From positions 1,302,001 to 1,366,000 of the forward strand of contig NZ_CANNCF010000001.1 of NCBI RefSeq assembly GCF_947503045.1: a DNA stretch of 64,000 nt. The letters run 5' to 3'. The notes below the pieces were generated by a model, which was given only the letters and a program-made list of their open reading frames with translations, was not told where the DNA came from and ran no database searches. Each line of letters opens with the position of its first letter. The first letter of the stretch is position 1. This DNA is from an uncultured Tateyamaria sp. (lineage in GTDB: Bacteria; Pseudomonadota; Alphaproteobacteria; Rhodobacterales; Rhodobacteraceae). Shown piece by piece: positions 8,972 to 19,071 of this stretch. The translations under genes and the position numbers were made by a program.

Positions 8972-10131
8972 TGCTCCGCCGCCTCCACCTGGACCAACCC
9001 GATAGCTTTGCCTTTACCGCCGCCAATTTGGCCTGGGCCGAGGCGCAGATCACCAAGTACCCCGAAGGCCGTCAGGCTTCGGCCATCATCCCGCTCTTGT
9101 GGCGTGCGCAGGAACAAGAGGGCTGGTTGACCCGTCCCGCGATTGAAACCGTGGCCGACATGCTCGACATGGCCTATATCCGCGCGCTTGAGGTCGCCTC
9201 GTTCTACTTTATGTTCCAGTTGCAACCGGTTGGTTCTGTTGCGCATATTCAGGTGTGTGGCACCACGTCCTGCATGATCTGTGGGGCCGAGGATCTTGTG
9301 GCTGTCTGCAAGAACAAGATCGCCAAGAAACCGCATCAGCTGAGCGCGGATGGCAAGTTCAGCTGGGAAGAGGTCGAATGCCTCGGCTCTTGCGCCAACG
9401 CGCCCATGGCCCAGATCGGCAAGGATTACTACGAGGATCTGACTGCTGCCCGCATGGGTGAGATCATTGATGAGCTGGCAGAAGGCAAAGTGCCCACGCC
9501 CGGCCCTCAAAATGGGCGCTACGCGGCCGAACCGCTGAGCGGTCTGACCACGCTCAAGGATTTTGACAGCGGGCACACGAAATATAACGCCTCAGTCCAA
9601 CTGGCGACGGATATCGGCGACACGGTCAAGCGCATCGACGGGACCGAAGTGCCCCTGATTGCGCCGTGGCAGGGCAAGGCGGCCAATGCGCCCGCCAAAC
9701 CAAAATCCAAGGCAAACCCAAAGGCCAGTGGCGCAAAGGCGGCCGTGCTCGACAAGGCGCCGGCCCGTCCCAAGGCGCCCGATACGCCCAAGGCAACACC
9801 CGCCGCCCAAAAGGCCGCGAGCCCGGACAGCCCCGGCACCAAACCTGCCGCCCTCGAGGGTGCGCGCGACGGCAAGGCCGATGATCTCAAGATGATCAAG
9901 GGCGTTGGCCCCAAGCTTGAGGCACTGCTGAACCGGCTGGGATTCTACCACTTTGACCAGATCGCTGAATGGAGCGGGGACGAAGTGGCCTGGGTCGATC
10001 AGAACCTCGAAGGGTTCAAGGGCCGTGTCAGCCGTGACAACTGGGTGTCTCAGGCCAAGGCGCTTGCGTCAGGGGCCGAGACCGAGTTTTCCAAACGTGC
10101 CAAAAAAGATGCTATCTATAAAGAGGAATAA
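8971..10131 (+). CDS. nuoE: NADH-quinone oxidoreductase subunit E with a C-terminal helix-hairpin-helix-like extension
   Basis: The 24-kDa-type subunit with a [2Fe-2S] cluster (N1a) next to NuoF. The first about 180 residues are ordinary NuoE, with ligands Cys96, Cys101, Cys137 and Cys141 ([10 protein letters not shown] and CLGSCANAP). The protein is 386 residues, about twice the usual length. A Lys/Ala/Pro-rich linker (about 225-300) leads to a C-terminal domain of about 75 residues containing [20 protein letters not shown] and FDQIAEW, a helix-hairpin-helix-like fold. The same terminal domain recurs in the next gene. The extension looks lineage-specific; its function is unknown. Confidence 0.93.
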   Translation: MLRRLHLDQPDSFAFTAANLAWAEAQITKYPEGRQASAIIPLLWRAQEQEGWLTRPAIETVADMLDMAYIRALEVASFYFMFQLQPVGSVAHIQVCGTTSCMICGAEDLVAVCKNKIAKKPHQLSADGKFSWEEVECLGSCANAPMAQIGKDYYEDLTAARMGEIIDELAEGKVPTPGPQNGRYAAEPLSGLTTLKDFDSGHTKYNASVQLATDIGDTVKRIDGTEVPLIAPWQGKAANAPAKPKSKANPKASGAKAAVLDKAPARPKAPDTPKATPAAQKAASPDSPGTKPAALEGARDGKADDLKMIKGVGPKLEALLNRLGFYHFDQIAEWSGDEVAWVDQNLEGFKGRVSRDNWVSQAKALASGAETEFSKRAKKDAIYKEE

Positions 10132-10158
10132 GAACCTCAGGACGGGAGAGGGAGTATC

Positions 10159-10914
10159 ATGAGTAACGAAAAAGGTATGGTCAGCTGCGCCATCGGATGC
10201 TGGCTGGTTGCGGCCCTGGGCGGTTTGCTGGGCGCGGTATTGCTGGGATTGCTGGGCGGCTGGACGTTTGTTCAGGCCGTGTTTGCAGGGCTGGTGATCG
10301 CCGCTGTTGCCGGTGCGCTGCTGAGTTGGATCATGTGTCGCCCCTTGCCTGCGCTGAACGAGGCGAAGGTCGGTCAGGCGACGCCGGCATCTGCGGCCAA
10401 GCCTGAGGTTGCCGAAAAGGCAGCCGCACCGGCACCGTCCGCCGCTGCGGCCAAGGCGGATACCGCCGCCAAGAGTGACGCGGCCTCGGTCAAGGCGCCT
10501 GCGCCCAAGGCCAAACCTGCCGAAAAGAAACCAGCGGCCAAGCCAGCCGCCGAAAAGAAACCTGCCGCCAAGCCAAAGGCAAAAGCCGATCCCAAGCCTG
10601 TGACCAACCCCGAGCCCGTCAGCGGTGGCTCCAAGCCAGAAACGCTAAGCGCTGCACGTGAGGGTGGGCCGGACAATCTCAAGCAAATCAAGGGTGTTGG
10701 CCCCAAACTTGAAGCGCTTTTGCACTCCATGGGTTTTTACCACTTTGACCAGATCGCAGGCTGGGGTCCCAACGAGATCGCATGGGTTGACGAGAACCTC
10801 GAAGGGTTCAAGGGCCGTGTGAGCCGCGATGAATGGGTGTCGCAGGCCAAGACCCTTGCCGAAGGAGGCACCACCGAGTTTTCCAAGAAGGTCAAGAAGG
10901 GCGGCGTTTACTGA
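10159..10914 (+). CDS. Membrane-anchored protein sharing the NuoE C-terminal domain
   Basis: A 251-residue protein. The N-terminus carries two hydrophobic segments (WLVAALGGLLGAVLLGLLGG and AVFAGLVIAAVAGALLSW), followed by an Ala/Lys/Pro-rich linker of about 90 residues (repeats such as EKKPAAKPA), then a domain starting [20 protein letters not shown]. That last domain, about 75 residues, is nearly identical to the NuoE extension just upstream. It looks like a membrane-tethered copy of the NuoE tail and may contact the peripheral arm near the membrane; this is inference from shared domain and position. Confidence 0.75.
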   Translation: MSNEKGMVSCAIGCWLVAALGGLLGAVLLGLLGGWTFVQAVFAGLVIAAVAGALLSWIMCRPLPALNEAKVGQATPASAAKPEVAEKAAAPAPSAAAAKADTAAKSDAASVKAPAPKAKPAEKKPAAKPAAEKKPAAKPKAKADPKPVTNPEPVSGGSKPETLSAAREGGPDNLKQIKGVGPKLEALLHSMGFYHFDQIAGWGPNEIAWVDENLEGFKGRVSRDEWVSQAKTLAEGGTTEFSKKVKKGGVY

Positions 10915-10917
10915 TCC

Positions 10918-11136
10918 GTGTCTGACCGACTTGATCCCAAACTGGCCCGACAGGGCCGTATCGCGGCCCTCGTCATTGCGGGGGCCGCGATTCTGTCCAT
11001 CTTTGCGCCCGTGATCGTGTCCGCATTGGGCTTGCCTGCCCGGTTCGAGATACTTTTGCTGCTGTTTGCACTGGCTGCGTTCATTTGGGCACTGGTGGTA
11101 GCCCTCAGGATTTGGCAAAACAGCCGGGACACATAA
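10918..11136 (+). CDS. Small membrane protein, DUF5337-like
   Basis: A 72-residue protein starting with GTG four bases after the preceding stop. A charged N-terminus (SDRLDPKLARQGR) is followed by two transmembrane helices (IAALVIAGAAILSIFAPVIV and EILLLLFALAAFIWALVVAL) and a short polar tail. It resembles DUF5337 proteins encoded in nuo loci of Rhodobacteraceae; the match is from memory of the pattern. It is one of several two-helix proteins in this operon. Confidence 0.6.
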   Translation: MSDRLDPKLARQGRIAALVIAGAAILSIFAPVIVSALGLPARFEILLLLFALAAFIWALVVALRIWQNSRDT

Positions 11137-11193
11137 AACGACCCATGCGCGGGGTCAAAAGGCCCAAGGCTGGGTCGACCGAGGAGATTTGGC

Positions 11194-12471
11194 ATGCTTG
11201 CTGACAAGGATCGTATCTTTACCAACCTGTACGGGATGCACGACCGCACGCTGAAAGGCGCGCAGGCCCGTGGGCATTGGGATGGCACGGACAAGCTGAT
11301 CAAGAAGGGCCGCGACTGGGTTGTTCAGGAGATGAAGGATTCCGGTCTGCGCGGTCGCGGCGGTGCGGGTTTTCCGACGGGTCTCAAGTGGTCGTTCATG
11401 CCCAAGGAATCTGACGGGCGCCCCGCCTATCTGGTTGTGAATGCGGATGAATCCGAGCCCGGCACCTGCAAGGACCGCGAGATCATGCGCCATGATCCGC
11501 ACACCCTGATCGAGGGCTGCCTGATCGCGTCTTTCGCGATGAATGCCAATGCCTGCTACATCTACATTCGCGGCGAATATATCCGCGAAAAAGAAGCCCT
11601 GCAGAACGCCATCGACGAGGCCTATGAGGCCGGACTGGTCGGCAAGAACGCCGCCAAATCGGGCTGGGATTTCGACATCTACCTGCATCACGGGGCAGGG
11701 GCCTATATCTGCGGCGAAGAAACCGCTCTGTTGGAATCCCTTGAGGGCAAAAAGGGCATGCCGCGCATGAAGCCGCCGTTTCCGGCCGGCGCGGGCCTCT
11801 ATGGGTGCCCGACCACGGTGAACAACGTGGAATCCATCGCTGTGGTGCCAACCATCCTGCGCCGTGGCGCGTCGTGGTTTTCCTCCTTCGGTCGACCCAA
11901 CAACGCAGGCACCAAGCTGTTTGCGATCTCGGGCCACGTGAACAATCCGTGCGTGGTCGAAGAGGCCATGAGCATCCCGTTCGAGGAGCTGATCGAGAAG
12001 CATTGCGGCGGCATTCGGGGTGGCTGGGACAATCTCAAGGCCGTGATCCCCGGCGGGTCCTCCGTGCCCAATGTGCGCGGCGAGCATATGCGCGACGCGA
12101 TCATGGATTTCGATGCGCTTAAGGAAAAGGGATCGTCGCTCGGGACCGCTGCGGTGATCGTGATGGACCAGAGCACGGATATCATCAAGGCGATCTGGCG
12201 CTTGTCCAAGTTCTACAAGCACGAATCCTGCGGGCAGTGTACGCCCTGTCGCGAAGGCACAGGCTGGATGATGCGCGTGATGGACCGTCTGGTGAAAGGC
12301 GAGGCGGAGGTCGAGGAGATCGACATGCTGCTGGACGTCACCAAACAGGTTGAGGGCCACACGATCTGCGCTTTGGGTGATGCGGCGGCGTGGCCAATCC
12401 AGGGGCTGATCAAGAACTTCCGGGATGAGATCGAGGATCGGATTGCAGCCAAGCGGATCGCGGCGGAGTAG
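11194..12471 (+). CDS. nuoF: NADH-quinone oxidoreductase subunit F
   Basis: The NADH-oxidising subunit carrying FMN and [4Fe-4S] cluster N3. The 425 residues include the glycine-rich nucleotide loop [33 protein letters not shown], the FMN-site segment [19 protein letters not shown], and the cluster motif [16 protein letters not shown] plus a distal Cys in [19 protein letters not shown] lies about 10 bp before the ATG. Accessory genes flank it on both sides. Confidence 0.97.
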   Translation: MLADKDRIFTNLYGMHDRTLKGAQARGHWDGTDKLIKKGRDWVVQEMKDSGLRGRGGAGFPTGLKWSFMPKESDGRPAYLVVNADESEPGTCKDREIMRHDPHTLIEGCLIASFAMNANACYIYIRGEYIREKEALQNAIDEAYEAGLVGKNAAKSGWDFDIYLHHGAGAYICGEETALLESLEGKKGMPRMKPPFPAGAGLYGCPTTVNNVESIAVVPTILRRGASWFSSFGRPNNAGTKLFAISGHVNNPCVVEEAMSIPFEELIEKHCGGIRGGWDNLKAVIPGGSSVPNVRGEHMRDAIMDFDALKEKGSSLGTAAVIVMDQSTDIIKAIWRLSKFYKHESCGQCTPCREGTGWMMRVMDRLVKGEAEVEEIDMLLDVTKQVEGHTICALGDAAAWPIQGLIKNFRDEIEDRIAAKRIAAE

Positions 12472-12476
12472 GTCCG

Positions 12477-12890
12477 GTGAAGCTCTTGCCGGCTAAGCTT
12501 GCCACTTTACTCGCTTTTTTGTTCGCAACCGAAGCAGGTGCTGAGTTGCAGAGAAAACCCATTGGTGAAGCCCTTGATGATGCCTACGTGCTTTTGAAGC
12601 CGACAATCTACGCACAGATGATCGACAAAAACTGCACGACTTTGAAGCTGAATAGGAAGCGTGTGAGGTCAGTAAGGCGGGCGGTTGACAAACAGATGTC
12701 GAAATATCACCTCACGCCGGACGGTGCAAAAATTCTCGCCGCAAGACGAGCTCCCCAAGCACAGAAGGACACCTTGGCTTTCATTGAGGAAAACGAAATC
12801 GTCATAGCGGTGCCCACAACATGGTGCAGAGCAGGGGAAAATCTAATTGGTTCCCAACACGAAGTCGGAAGATTTTTGATCAAGCGCTGA
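12477..12890 (+). CDS. Secreted DUF5333-like protein, low GC
   Basis: A 137-residue protein starting at GTG, with an N-terminal signal peptide ending around EAGAE. The body is helical and basic with two Cys (KNCTTLKL and TTWCRAGENLIG), and it ends GRFLIKR. The layout, signal peptide then KNC near residue 45 and a late Cys before a terminal L-[RIK] tail, matches the DUF5333-type protein at 13868-14272, so I read it as a diverged paralogue. Base composition is clearly more AT-rich than the neighbours, suggesting later acquisition. Function unknown. Confidence 0.6.
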   Translation: MKLLPAKLATLLAFLFATEAGAELQRKPIGEALDDAYVLLKPTIYAQMIDKNCTTLKLNRKRVRSVRRAVDKQMSKYHLTPDGAKILAARRAPQAQKDTLAFIEENEIVIAVPTTWCRAGENLIGSQHEVGRFLIKR

Positions 12891-12904
12891 GTTTGCACTA
12901 AAAA

Positions 12905-13345
12905 ATGCCCCTCGCCGAATTCAACATTGGCACCCTAAAATACGACTGGGACGACCCGCGTGTTGCCGACTTCCAGAACAACCTCGACCGCGTTTATGAC
13001 ATTGCGCGCCGCAGCCCCGGCTACATCTGGCACCTTGAAGGGGACGAGATGGAAGCCGCGCAACTGGACCCGGATGGCCCAATGGGCGGCAATCCCCGCA
13101 CCGCTTCCACCCTGTCGGTCTGGCAGGACGTGCACAGCCTGCATGCTTTCACCTTTCAGACCGTTCACAAGCAGTTTTACGACCGCAAGGGCGAATGGTA
13201 CGACCCGGATCAAGGCCTGCGCTTTGTCATGTGGCACGTGGACGATGGCCACATGCCGACGATCAAAGAGGCTATGGAGCGCTTTCATCATCTTGAAAAC
13301 CATGGCAATACGGATCACGCCTTTGGCTGGAGCCATGTGATCTGA
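12905..13345 (+). CDS. DUF3291 domain protein
   Basis: A 146-residue soluble protein of the DUF3291 family, a dimeric alpha/beta-barrel fold. Recognisable segments are LAEFNIGTLKYDWDDPRVADF at the start (broken here as LAEFNIGTLKY and DDPRVADF), SPGYIWHLEGDE, TASTLSVWQDVHSLHAF and FVMWHVDDGHMPTIKEAMER. Related barrels include antibiotic-biosynthesis-type monooxygenases, but no catalytic activity can be assigned. It lies within the nuo operon, 14 bp after the DUF5333-like gene. Confidence 0.8.
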   Translation: MPLAEFNIGTLKYDWDDPRVADFQNNLDRVYDIARRSPGYIWHLEGDEMEAAQLDPDGPMGGNPRTASTLSVWQDVHSLHAFTFQTVHKQFYDRKGEWYDPDQGLRFVMWHVDDGHMPTIKEAMERFHHLENHGNTDHAFGWSHVI

Positions 13346-13371
13346 GGCGGCACGTGCGGAGACTTTGACGA

Positions 13372-13746
13372 ATGACCAAGACCAAGACGCTTTCCCTGAC
13401 CGACCGCCGCCCGGCGCTGCTGCTGGGCCTGATGCTGATCGCTGTGCTGTTGCTGTCGGCCTGCAATGGAAGAAAGGCGGATCGCATCGCCTTTGACGGG
13501 CAGTTCTTTCGCGCCAGTGCCAAGAAGGTCGACAAGCAGCGCCTTGATTTCGAGGTCACGGTGCGCCCGGTTTCGGCGTCGCTGGAAGGGGCGCGCGCGG
13601 CCGGGGCCTATGAGGCCACGCGCTACTGCGTGGGCAACTTTGGCACGTCCGATATCGACTGGACAGACGGGCCGGATGGAGAGGACGGAACATTGCGTAT
13701 CTCCAACGACCGTTTGCTGCTGACAGGGACCTGCTCGGCCCTGTGA
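13372..13746 (+). CDS. Small lipoprotein
   Basis: A 124-residue protein with a signal sequence and a lipobox (LLLSAC, Cys31), so a predicted lipoprotein. The mature part is about 93 residues with two further Cys (TRYCVGNFG and GTCSAL) that could form a disulfide. No family recognised. It sits between the DUF3291 and DUF5333 genes; a possible weak promoter follows it before the DUF5333 gene. Confidence 0.65.
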   Translation: MTKTKTLSLTDRRPALLLGLMLIAVLLLSACNGRKADRIAFDGQFFRASAKKVDKQRLDFEVTVRPVSASLEGARAAGAYEATRYCVGNFGTSDIDWTDGPDGEDGTLRISNDRLLLTGTCSAL

Positions 13747-13786
13747 ACTTATCCTCCCGATAGGCGACAATTTGTGTGCTAACGGG

Positions 13787-13815
13787 TTGTGAAAGGTCAT
13801 GATATTGCATAGCAC
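13787..13815 (+). promoter_or_regulatory. Weak candidate internal promoter upstream of the DUF5333 gene
   Basis: TTGTGA (13787-13792) and TAGCAC (13810-13815) are 17 bp apart in a 121-bp AT-richer gap. The boxes are imperfect. It could give the DUF5333-nuoG part of the operon some independent transcription. Confidence 0.3.
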
Positions 13816-13867
13816 GGTGGTGCTTTCCCATCTTGCGTCTGCACGACGCGATCAGAGGAGAGAAACG

Positions 13868-14272
13868 ATGCGCGCAATGACGATGACCATGGCCCTGATC
13901 CTTAGCCTGTCCGCCGGAGCGATTTCGGCAAAACCACATCTGCGGGATGTTCCCGAAGTGGACGGCACCTTGCTGGCTGTTGGGATTGCCGATGAAATTC
14001 GCAAGAACTGCCCCGCTATTTCCGCCCGGATGGTCAAGGCCCTTGGCGTTGTTCGCGCGGTTGGTGCGCGGGCCCGCGCCCTTGGCTACAGCGACGCTGA
14101 AATTGATGCCTATCGCAAGTCCGACACCGAAAAGGCCCGTCTGCGAGCCCAACGTGATGCGTATCTGGCCGAGGCCGGGGCGACCCCCGGTGCCAGCGAC
14201 GGCTACTGCCGCTTGGGTCGCGAAGAGATCGAAAAAGGCGGCCAGGTGGGCGCCCTGTTGAGGATGAACTGA
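13868..14272 (+). CDS. DUF5333 family secreted protein
   Basis: A 134-residue protein with a signal peptide cleaved near GAISA. The mature part has the DUF5333 features [36 protein letters not shown], a mid helix with [15 protein letters not shown], and a late [20 protein letters not shown]. The family is found in nuo operons of Rhodobacteraceae. ATG 13868 follows GAGGAGAG closely; an upstream in-frame ATG at 13799 would spoil the signal peptide. Periplasmic location is predicted; function is not known. Confidence 0.75.
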   Translation: MRAMTMTMALILSLSAGAISAKPHLRDVPEVDGTLLAVGIADEIRKNCPAISARMVKALGVVRAVGARARALGYSDAEIDAYRKSDTEKARLRAQRDAYLAEAGATPGASDGYCRLGREEIEKGGQVGALLRMN

Positions 14273-14276
14273 ACCT

Positions 14277-16295
14277 ATGAGCACCCTGCGCAAGATCGTG
14301 ATTGATGGCAAAGAGGTTGAGGTGGAGGGTGCATTGACCCTGATCCAGGCCTGCGAAGAGGTCGGGGTCGAGATCCCCCGGTTCTGCTATCACGAACGCC
14401 TGTCCATCGCTGGCAACTGCCGCATGTGTCTTGTCGAGGTTGTCGGCGGCCCGCCCAAGCCCGCCGCGTCCTGCGCAATGCAGGTCAAGGATTTGCGCCC
14501 CGGCCCCGAAGGTGCGCCGCCGGTGATCAAGACGAACTCGCCCATGGTCAAGAAGGCCCGCGAGGGCGTCATGGAATTCCTGCTGATCAACCACCCGCTG
14601 GATTGCCCGATCTGCGATCAGGGTGGCGAGTGCGATCTGCAGGATCAGGCGATGGCCTATGGCGTCGATTTCAGTCGCTTCCGCGAGCCCAAGCGCGCCA
14701 CCGATGATCTGGACCTTGGCCCGCTGGTCGAAACCCACATGACCCGCTGCATTTCCTGCACCCGCTGTGTGCGCTTTACCACCGAAGTTGCTGGCATCAC
14801 CCAGATGGGCCAGACCGGGCGGGGCGAGGATTCCGAGATCACCTCCTATCTGGGCGAGACGCTGGATTCCAACCTGCAGGGCAACATCATTGATCTCTGC
14901 CCCGTGGGGGCGCTGGTGTCCAAACCTTACGCCTTTACAGCGCGGCCCTGGGAACTGACCAAGACCGAAAGTGTCGATGTGATGGATGCGCTTGGGTCCT
15001 CTATCCGCGTGGACACCAAGGGGCGCGAAGTCATGCGCTTTTTGCCGCTGAACCATGACGGCACGAACGAGGAATGGATTTCGGACAAGACCCGCTTTGT
15101 CTGGGACGGGTTGCGCCGCCAGCGGCTGGACACGCCCTATATCCGCGAGGATGGCAAACTGCGCCCGGCCACCTGGCCCGAAGCGCTTGGCAAGGCCGCC
15201 GCCGCCATCAAGGGTGCGTCGAAACTGGCGGGCCTCGTGGGCGATCTGGCTCCGGTCGAGGCTGCCTATGCGCTGAAAACACTGGTCGAAGGGCAGGGCG
15301 GAATTGTCGAGTGCCGCACGGACGGGGCGAAGCTGCCCAGTGACAACCGTGCGGCCTATGTGGGCACAGCGCGCATCGAGGATATCGACACTGCTGAGGC
15401 CATCATGCTGATCGGCACCAACCCGCGCCTTGAGGCGCCGGTGCTGAACGCACGCATCCGAAAGGCGTGGTCGCGTGGGGCCAATGTGGGTGTGATCGGC
15501 GAGATGATCGATCTGACCTTTGAGGCCAATCACATCGGAACAGATGCGACGGTGATCAACGATCTGCTCAAGCGTGATCATTCTGCGGTGCAGGAAAAAC
15601 CGTCCGTGATCATCGTTGGCATGGGTGCACTTACCCGCGGCGATGGGGCCGCGATCCTTGCGGGTGCGCACGCACTGGCCGAAAGCACGCATTCCGGCAT
15701 GTTGATCCTGCACACTGCCGCCGCCCGCGTGGGCGCGATGGATGTGGGCGCGACGAACCCCGATGCGATGGCCGCTGTTGATGGGGCTGACGTGATCTAC
15801 AACCTTGGCGCGGATGAGCTTGACATCGCGGCGGGTGCTTTCGTGATCTACCAGGGCAGTCATGGGGACCGGGGCGCGCACCGTGCCGACGTGATCCTGC
15901 CGGGGGCTGCCTATACCGAGGAACCGGGCCTGTTCGTGAACACCGAAGGACGCCCGCAACTGGCCGCGCGCGCCAGCTTTGCGCCCGGCGAGGCCAAGGA
16001 AAACTGGGCCATCCTGCGCGCGCTGTCCGGTGAGATGGGCAATGCCTTGCCATTTGACAGCATCGCCGCCTTGCGCAACCAGATCGTCAAGGCGCACCCG
16101 CATCTGGGCGCCATCGACGAGGTGGCCGAAAACACCGGCGACGCACTGGCGCAGGGCAAGATCGAAGGCGGCGTTCTGACCTCGACCGTCAGTGATTTCT
16201 ACCTCACCAACCCCATCGCACGCGCAAGCCAGTTGATGGCCGAGTTGAGCGCCAACGCCAAGGCGCGCAACACCGGGGCACTGGCCGCTGAATGA
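14277..16295 (+). CDS. nuoG: NADH-quinone oxidoreductase subunit G
   Basis: The 75-kDa-type subunit that wires electrons from NuoF to NuoI. The 672 residues start with a ferredoxin-like [2Fe-2S] domain ([21 protein letters not shown]), then the His/Cys cluster segment ([21 protein letters not shown]), a [4Fe-4S] motif ([12 protein letters not shown]) and a distal Cys in [10 protein letters not shown]. The rest is a molybdopterin-oxidoreductase-like domain without cofactor. The stop overlaps the next gene by ATGA. Length is typical of alphaproteobacterial NuoG. Confidence 0.97.
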   Translation: MSTLRKIVIDGKEVEVEGALTLIQACEEVGVEIPRFCYHERLSIAGNCRMCLVEVVGGPPKPAASCAMQVKDLRPGPEGAPPVIKTNSPMVKKAREGVMEFLLINHPLDCPICDQGGECDLQDQAMAYGVDFSRFREPKRATDDLDLGPLVETHMTRCISCTRCVRFTTEVAGITQMGQTGRGEDSEITSYLGETLDSNLQGNIIDLCPVGALVSKPYAFTARPWELTKTESVDVMDALGSSIRVDTKGREVMRFLPLNHDGTNEEWISDKTRFVWDGLRRQRLDTPYIREDGKLRPATWPEALGKAAAAIKGASKLAGLVGDLAPVEAAYALKTLVEGQGGIVECRTDGAKLPSDNRAAYVGTARIEDIDTAEAIMLIGTNPRLEAPVLNARIRKAWSRGANVGVIGEMIDLTFEANHIGTDATVINDLLKRDHSAVQEKPSVIIVGMGALTRGDGAAILAGAHALAESTHSGMLILHTAAARVGAMDVGATNPDAMAAVDGADVIYNLGADELDIAAGAFVIYQGSHGDRGAHRADVILPGAAYTEEPGLFVNTEGRPQLAARASFAPGEAKENWAILRALSGEMGNALPFDSIAALRNQIVKAHPHLGAIDEVAENTGDALAQGKIEGGVLTSTVSDFYLTNPIARASQLMAELSANAKARNTGALAAE

Positions 16296-16672
16296 AGGCC
16301 GCGTGGCTCATAACCATCGCGCCTTTCGCGGCTTGTGAGCCTGTGCCCACGGCAGAACGGTTCATCCCCGATTATCGCGGGGTCGAGACCATGTTGCTGG
16401 ACGATGATCTGGTGCAGTTCAACGTGTCGATGACCAATGCGCTGAGCGCTAGGGACGTGGAGAACTATGCCGAATGCGCCGCCGCGGGCTATACGCTGAT
16501 CCGGGGCTGGGGTTTTGCGCGTCATTTGCGCACAAATGTTGACGAAGAGGCTGGCGTGTGGACGGCGGATGCTGTTTACACCATCTCGCCAGCCCTGCCA
16601 CGCGGGATCAGGACAATCGACGCCGAAGTCGTGTCCGCCGCCTGCGCGGAAAAGGGGATACCGACGGTGTGA
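16292..16672 (+). CDS. Small putative lipoprotein between nuoG and nuoH
   Basis: A 126-residue protein starting with ATGA overlap on nuoG. The N-terminus ([17 protein letters not shown]) is a very short signal with a possible lipobox at Cys15. The rest contains [20 protein letters not shown] and a beta-rich part with [11 protein letters not shown]; Cys residues near 70 and 119 could pair. No family recognised. Position suggests an envelope accessory factor of complex I. Confidence 0.6.
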   Translation: MKAAWLITIAPFAACEPVPTAERFIPDYRGVETMLLDDDLVQFNVSMTNALSARDVENYAECAAAGYTLIRGWGFARHLRTNVDEEAGVWTADAVYTISPALPRGIRTIDAEVVSAACAEKGIPTV

Positions 16673-16678
16673 GGACTG

Positions 16679-17719
16679 ATGGCTGACTTTTTCACAAATA
16701 GCCCGTTGGGCATCGGACTTCTGATCGTGGGGCAAGTGCTGCTTGTGGTGGTGCCACTGCTGGTCGCGTTGGCCTTTCTGATGTATGCGGACCGCAAGAT
16801 CTGGGCCGCCGTGCAGATGCGCCGGGGCCCCAACGTCGTGGGTGTGTTCGGCCTGCTGCAAAGTTTCGCGGATTTCGGCAAGTACATCGTCAAGGAAGTC
16901 GTCGTGCCCGCAGGCGCGGACAAAGGCGTGTTCTTCATGGCGCCGATGGTCAGCCTTGTCATGGCGCTGATCGCCTGGGCGGTGATCCCGTTCAACGATG
17001 GCTGGGTGCTGAGCGACATCAACGTCGCCATTCTTTACGTCTTTGCCGTCTCCTCTTTGGAGGTTTATGGCGTGATCATGGGTGGCTGGGCCAGCAACTC
17101 GAAATACCCCTTCCTCGGCTCGTTGCGGTCTGCCGCGCAGATGATCTCTTATGAAGTCTCCATCGGTCTGATCATCATCGGGGTGATCCTGTCCACGGGT
17201 TCGATGAACTTTGGCTCCATCGTGGCCGCACAGGATGGCGATTGGGGCATCTTCAACTGGTACTGGCTGCCGCATCTGCCGATGTTGTTCCTGTTCCTGA
17301 TTTCGGCGCTGGCTGAAACCAACCGGCCGCCCTTCGATCTGCCTGAGGCGGAATCCGAACTGGTGGCGGGCTATCAGGTCGAATATTCCTCCACCCCGTT
17401 CCTCTTGTTCATGATCGGCGAACTGGTGGCCGTGGTGCTGATGTGTGCGCTGGTGTCGCTGCTGTTCTTCGGCGGCTGGCTGTCGCCGGTGCCGTTCCTG
17501 CCCGATGGCATCTTCTGGATGGTGCTGAAAATGCTGTTTGTCTTCTTCATCTTCTCGATGGTGAAGGCGATCACGCCCCGCTACCGCTATGACCAGTTGA
17601 TGCGTCTGGGCTGGAAAGTGTTCCTGCCGTTCTCGCTGTTCTGGGTCGTGTTCGTGGCCTTTGCCGCCAAGTTTGACTGGTTCTGGGGTTTTTACGCCCG
17701 CTGGACCGTGGGAGGGTAA
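16679..17719 (+). CDS. nuoH: NADH-quinone oxidoreductase subunit H
   Basis: Membrane subunit at the quinone-access channel. The 346 residues form about eight transmembrane helices, with the conserved loops [30 protein letters not shown], and the acidic loop [21 protein letters not shown] followed by EYSS. The ending helix region precedes nuoI by 1 bp. All expected charged loop residues are present. Confidence 0.97.
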   Translation: MADFFTNSPLGIGLLIVGQVLLVVVPLLVALAFLMYADRKIWAAVQMRRGPNVVGVFGLLQSFADFGKYIVKEVVVPAGADKGVFFMAPMVSLVMALIAWAVIPFNDGWVLSDINVAILYVFAVSSLEVYGVIMGGWASNSKYPFLGSLRSAAQMISYEVSIGLIIIGVILSTGSMNFGSIVAAQDGDWGIFNWYWLPHLPMLFLFLISALAETNRPPFDLPEAESELVAGYQVEYSSTPFLLFMIGELVAVVLMCALVSLLFFGGWLSPVPFLPDGIFWMVLKMLFVFFIFSMVKAITPRYRYDQLMRLGWKVFLPFSLFWVVFVAFAAKFDWFWGFYARWTVGG

Positions 17720-17720
17720 G

Positions 17721-18215
17721 ATGACTCAGATCGACTATGGCCGCGCCGCGAAATACTTCTTGCTGCAGGACTTTTTTGTCGGCTTCAAGCTGGGCCTGAA
17801 ATACTTCTTTCGCCCCAAGGCAACGGTGAACTACCCCCATGAAAAGGGGCCGTTGTCGCCCCGTTTCCGTGGCGAACACGCGCTGCGCCGCTATCCCAAT
17901 GGCGAGGAACGCTGCATCGCCTGCAAGCTCTGCGAGGCGGTGTGCCCGGCGCAGGCCATCACCATCGATGCCGAACCGCGCGAAGACGGCTCCCGCCGCA
18001 CGACGCGTTACGACATCGACATGACCAAGTGCATCTATTGCGGGTTCTGCCAGGAGGCGTGCCCGGTTGATGCTATTGTCGAAGGGCCAAATTTCGAATT
18101 CTCCACCGAGACCCGCGAAGAGCTGTACTACGACAAGGAAAAACTGCTCGAAAACGGTGACCGCTGGGAGGCGGAGATCGCGCGCAACCTCGAAATCGAC
18201 GCGCCATACAGGTAA
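17721..18215 (+). CDS. nuoI: NADH-quinone oxidoreductase subunit I
   Basis: The 164-residue ferredoxin-type subunit with clusters N6a and N6b. Two motifs are visible: [16 protein letters not shown] and [16 protein letters not shown]. The N-terminus holds an amphipathic membrane-contact region ([19 protein letters not shown]). ATG 17721 is chosen from the GGGAGGG just upstream; an in-frame ATG at 17661 lies inside nuoH. Two non-nuo genes follow before nuoJ. Confidence 0.97.
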   Translation: MTQIDYGRAAKYFLLQDFFVGFKLGLKYFFRPKATVNYPHEKGPLSPRFRGEHALRRYPNGEERCIACKLCEAVCPAQAITIDAEPREDGSRRTTRYDIDMTKCIYCGFCQEACPVDAIVEGPNFEFSTETREELYYDKEKLLENGDRWEAEIARNLEIDAPYR

Positions 18216-18232
18216 GGGCAGGGATCAGATCA

Positions 18233-18652
18233 ATGGGCGCGTTCGGCGTTGGCATATTTGAGGATGACACCTCGCTTGACTGGATCGAGGAAGAATACGC
18301 ATCCGGCGGTGTCGAAGCTGTGCGTGCTGCGTTGGACGAGGCCGCCGACACCTCTGCCGCCGATTATCTTGAGGTGGATGCCGGCAGTGCGGCCCGTGCC
18401 GCTGCCGAAGCGGTGGCTGCGAGTTTCGATGCAGGTCCGGCCATTGACGAGGATGACCTCGAACGCCTGCGCGAACATGAAGAAGACATCGCACAGGATG
18501 ACGGCCTGATCGCGCTCGCCCTGCGGGCCGTGCGCCGTATCACGGCCGAAAACTCCGAACTGGCCGAGCTTTGGACCGAAGAAGAGGCCAGTGCCGCGGT
18601 CTGGACGGCGGAAATGGACGGGCTCGAAACCCGATTGAGAGGCCTGTTGTGA
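18233..18652 (+). CDS. DUF4259 domain protein
   Basis: A 139-residue very acidic protein. The start MGAFGVGIFEDDTSLDWIEE is typical of DUF4259. The rest is helical with ALRAVRRI and WTEEEASAAVWTAEMDGLETRL. No transmembrane segment or signal is seen, so it is probably cytoplasmic. The stop overlaps the next GTG (GTGA). Function unknown; the family is widespread in bacteria and not specific to complex I. Confidence 0.75.
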   Translation: MGAFGVGIFEDDTSLDWIEEEYASGGVEAVRAALDEAADTSAADYLEVDAGSAARAAAEAVAASFDAGPAIDEDDLERLREHEEDIAQDDGLIALALRAVRRITAENSELAELWTEEEASAAVWTAEMDGLETRLRGLL

Positions 18653-19071
18653 GCGACAACGACACCAACCCCTTTGCCGCCATGATGGCGCAGATGCAGG
18701 AAATGGCGAAAAGCTTTCCCCAGATGGGCGCGTTTGACCCGGCCAAGGGGTTTGACCCCAAGGCGATGGAAGCGATGTGGCCAACCATGCCCAAGGACGT
18801 GATGGAGGCATGGTTTGGCAATGCCCTCAACGAAAACGGGCTGGACGCCAAGACGCGCCTTTTGATCACCCTTGCGGGCCTCACCATGCAGGGCGCGCAG
18901 GCCGATGTGGCCGTGCGCCAGACCGTGCGCCACGCGCTTGAGGCCGGGGCCACCGACCAACAGATTTCCGAGACTTTGGGCATGATGGCAGTGTTTGCCG
19001 GCGTGCCCGCCATGACCCGCGCCATGGAACTGGCGCAAGAGGTCATGGGTGACAGTGAGGACAAGACATGA
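18649..19071 (+). CDS. Carboxymuconolactone decarboxylase (AhpD-like) family protein
   Basis: A 140-residue all-helical protein of the AhpD/CMD superfamily. The core is [20 protein letters not shown] (split at 20) with [23 protein letters not shown] and [21 protein letters not shown]. The Cys-x-x-Cys pair of true AhpD is absent, so it is not a classical thiol peroxidase. GTG 18649 is taken because it overlaps the previous stop; a longer frame to 18571 lies inside the DUF4259 gene. The stop overlaps nuoJ by ATGA. Confidence 0.8.
   Translation: MSDNDTNPFAAMMAQMQEMAKSFPQMGAFDPAKGFDPKAMEAMWPTMPKDVMEAWFGNALNENGLDAKTRLLITLAGLTMQGAQADVAVRQTVRHALEAGATDQQISETLGMMAVFAGVPAMTRAMELAQEVMGDSEDKT

Noticed and set aside
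14034-16103. Long open frame on the minus strand opposite nuoG (also 21209-22969 opposite nuoL and 24892-26733 opposite nuoN)
   Set aside because: They mirror high-GC codon bias of strongly conserved nuo genes on the plus strand, have Arg/His-rich composition and match no family.
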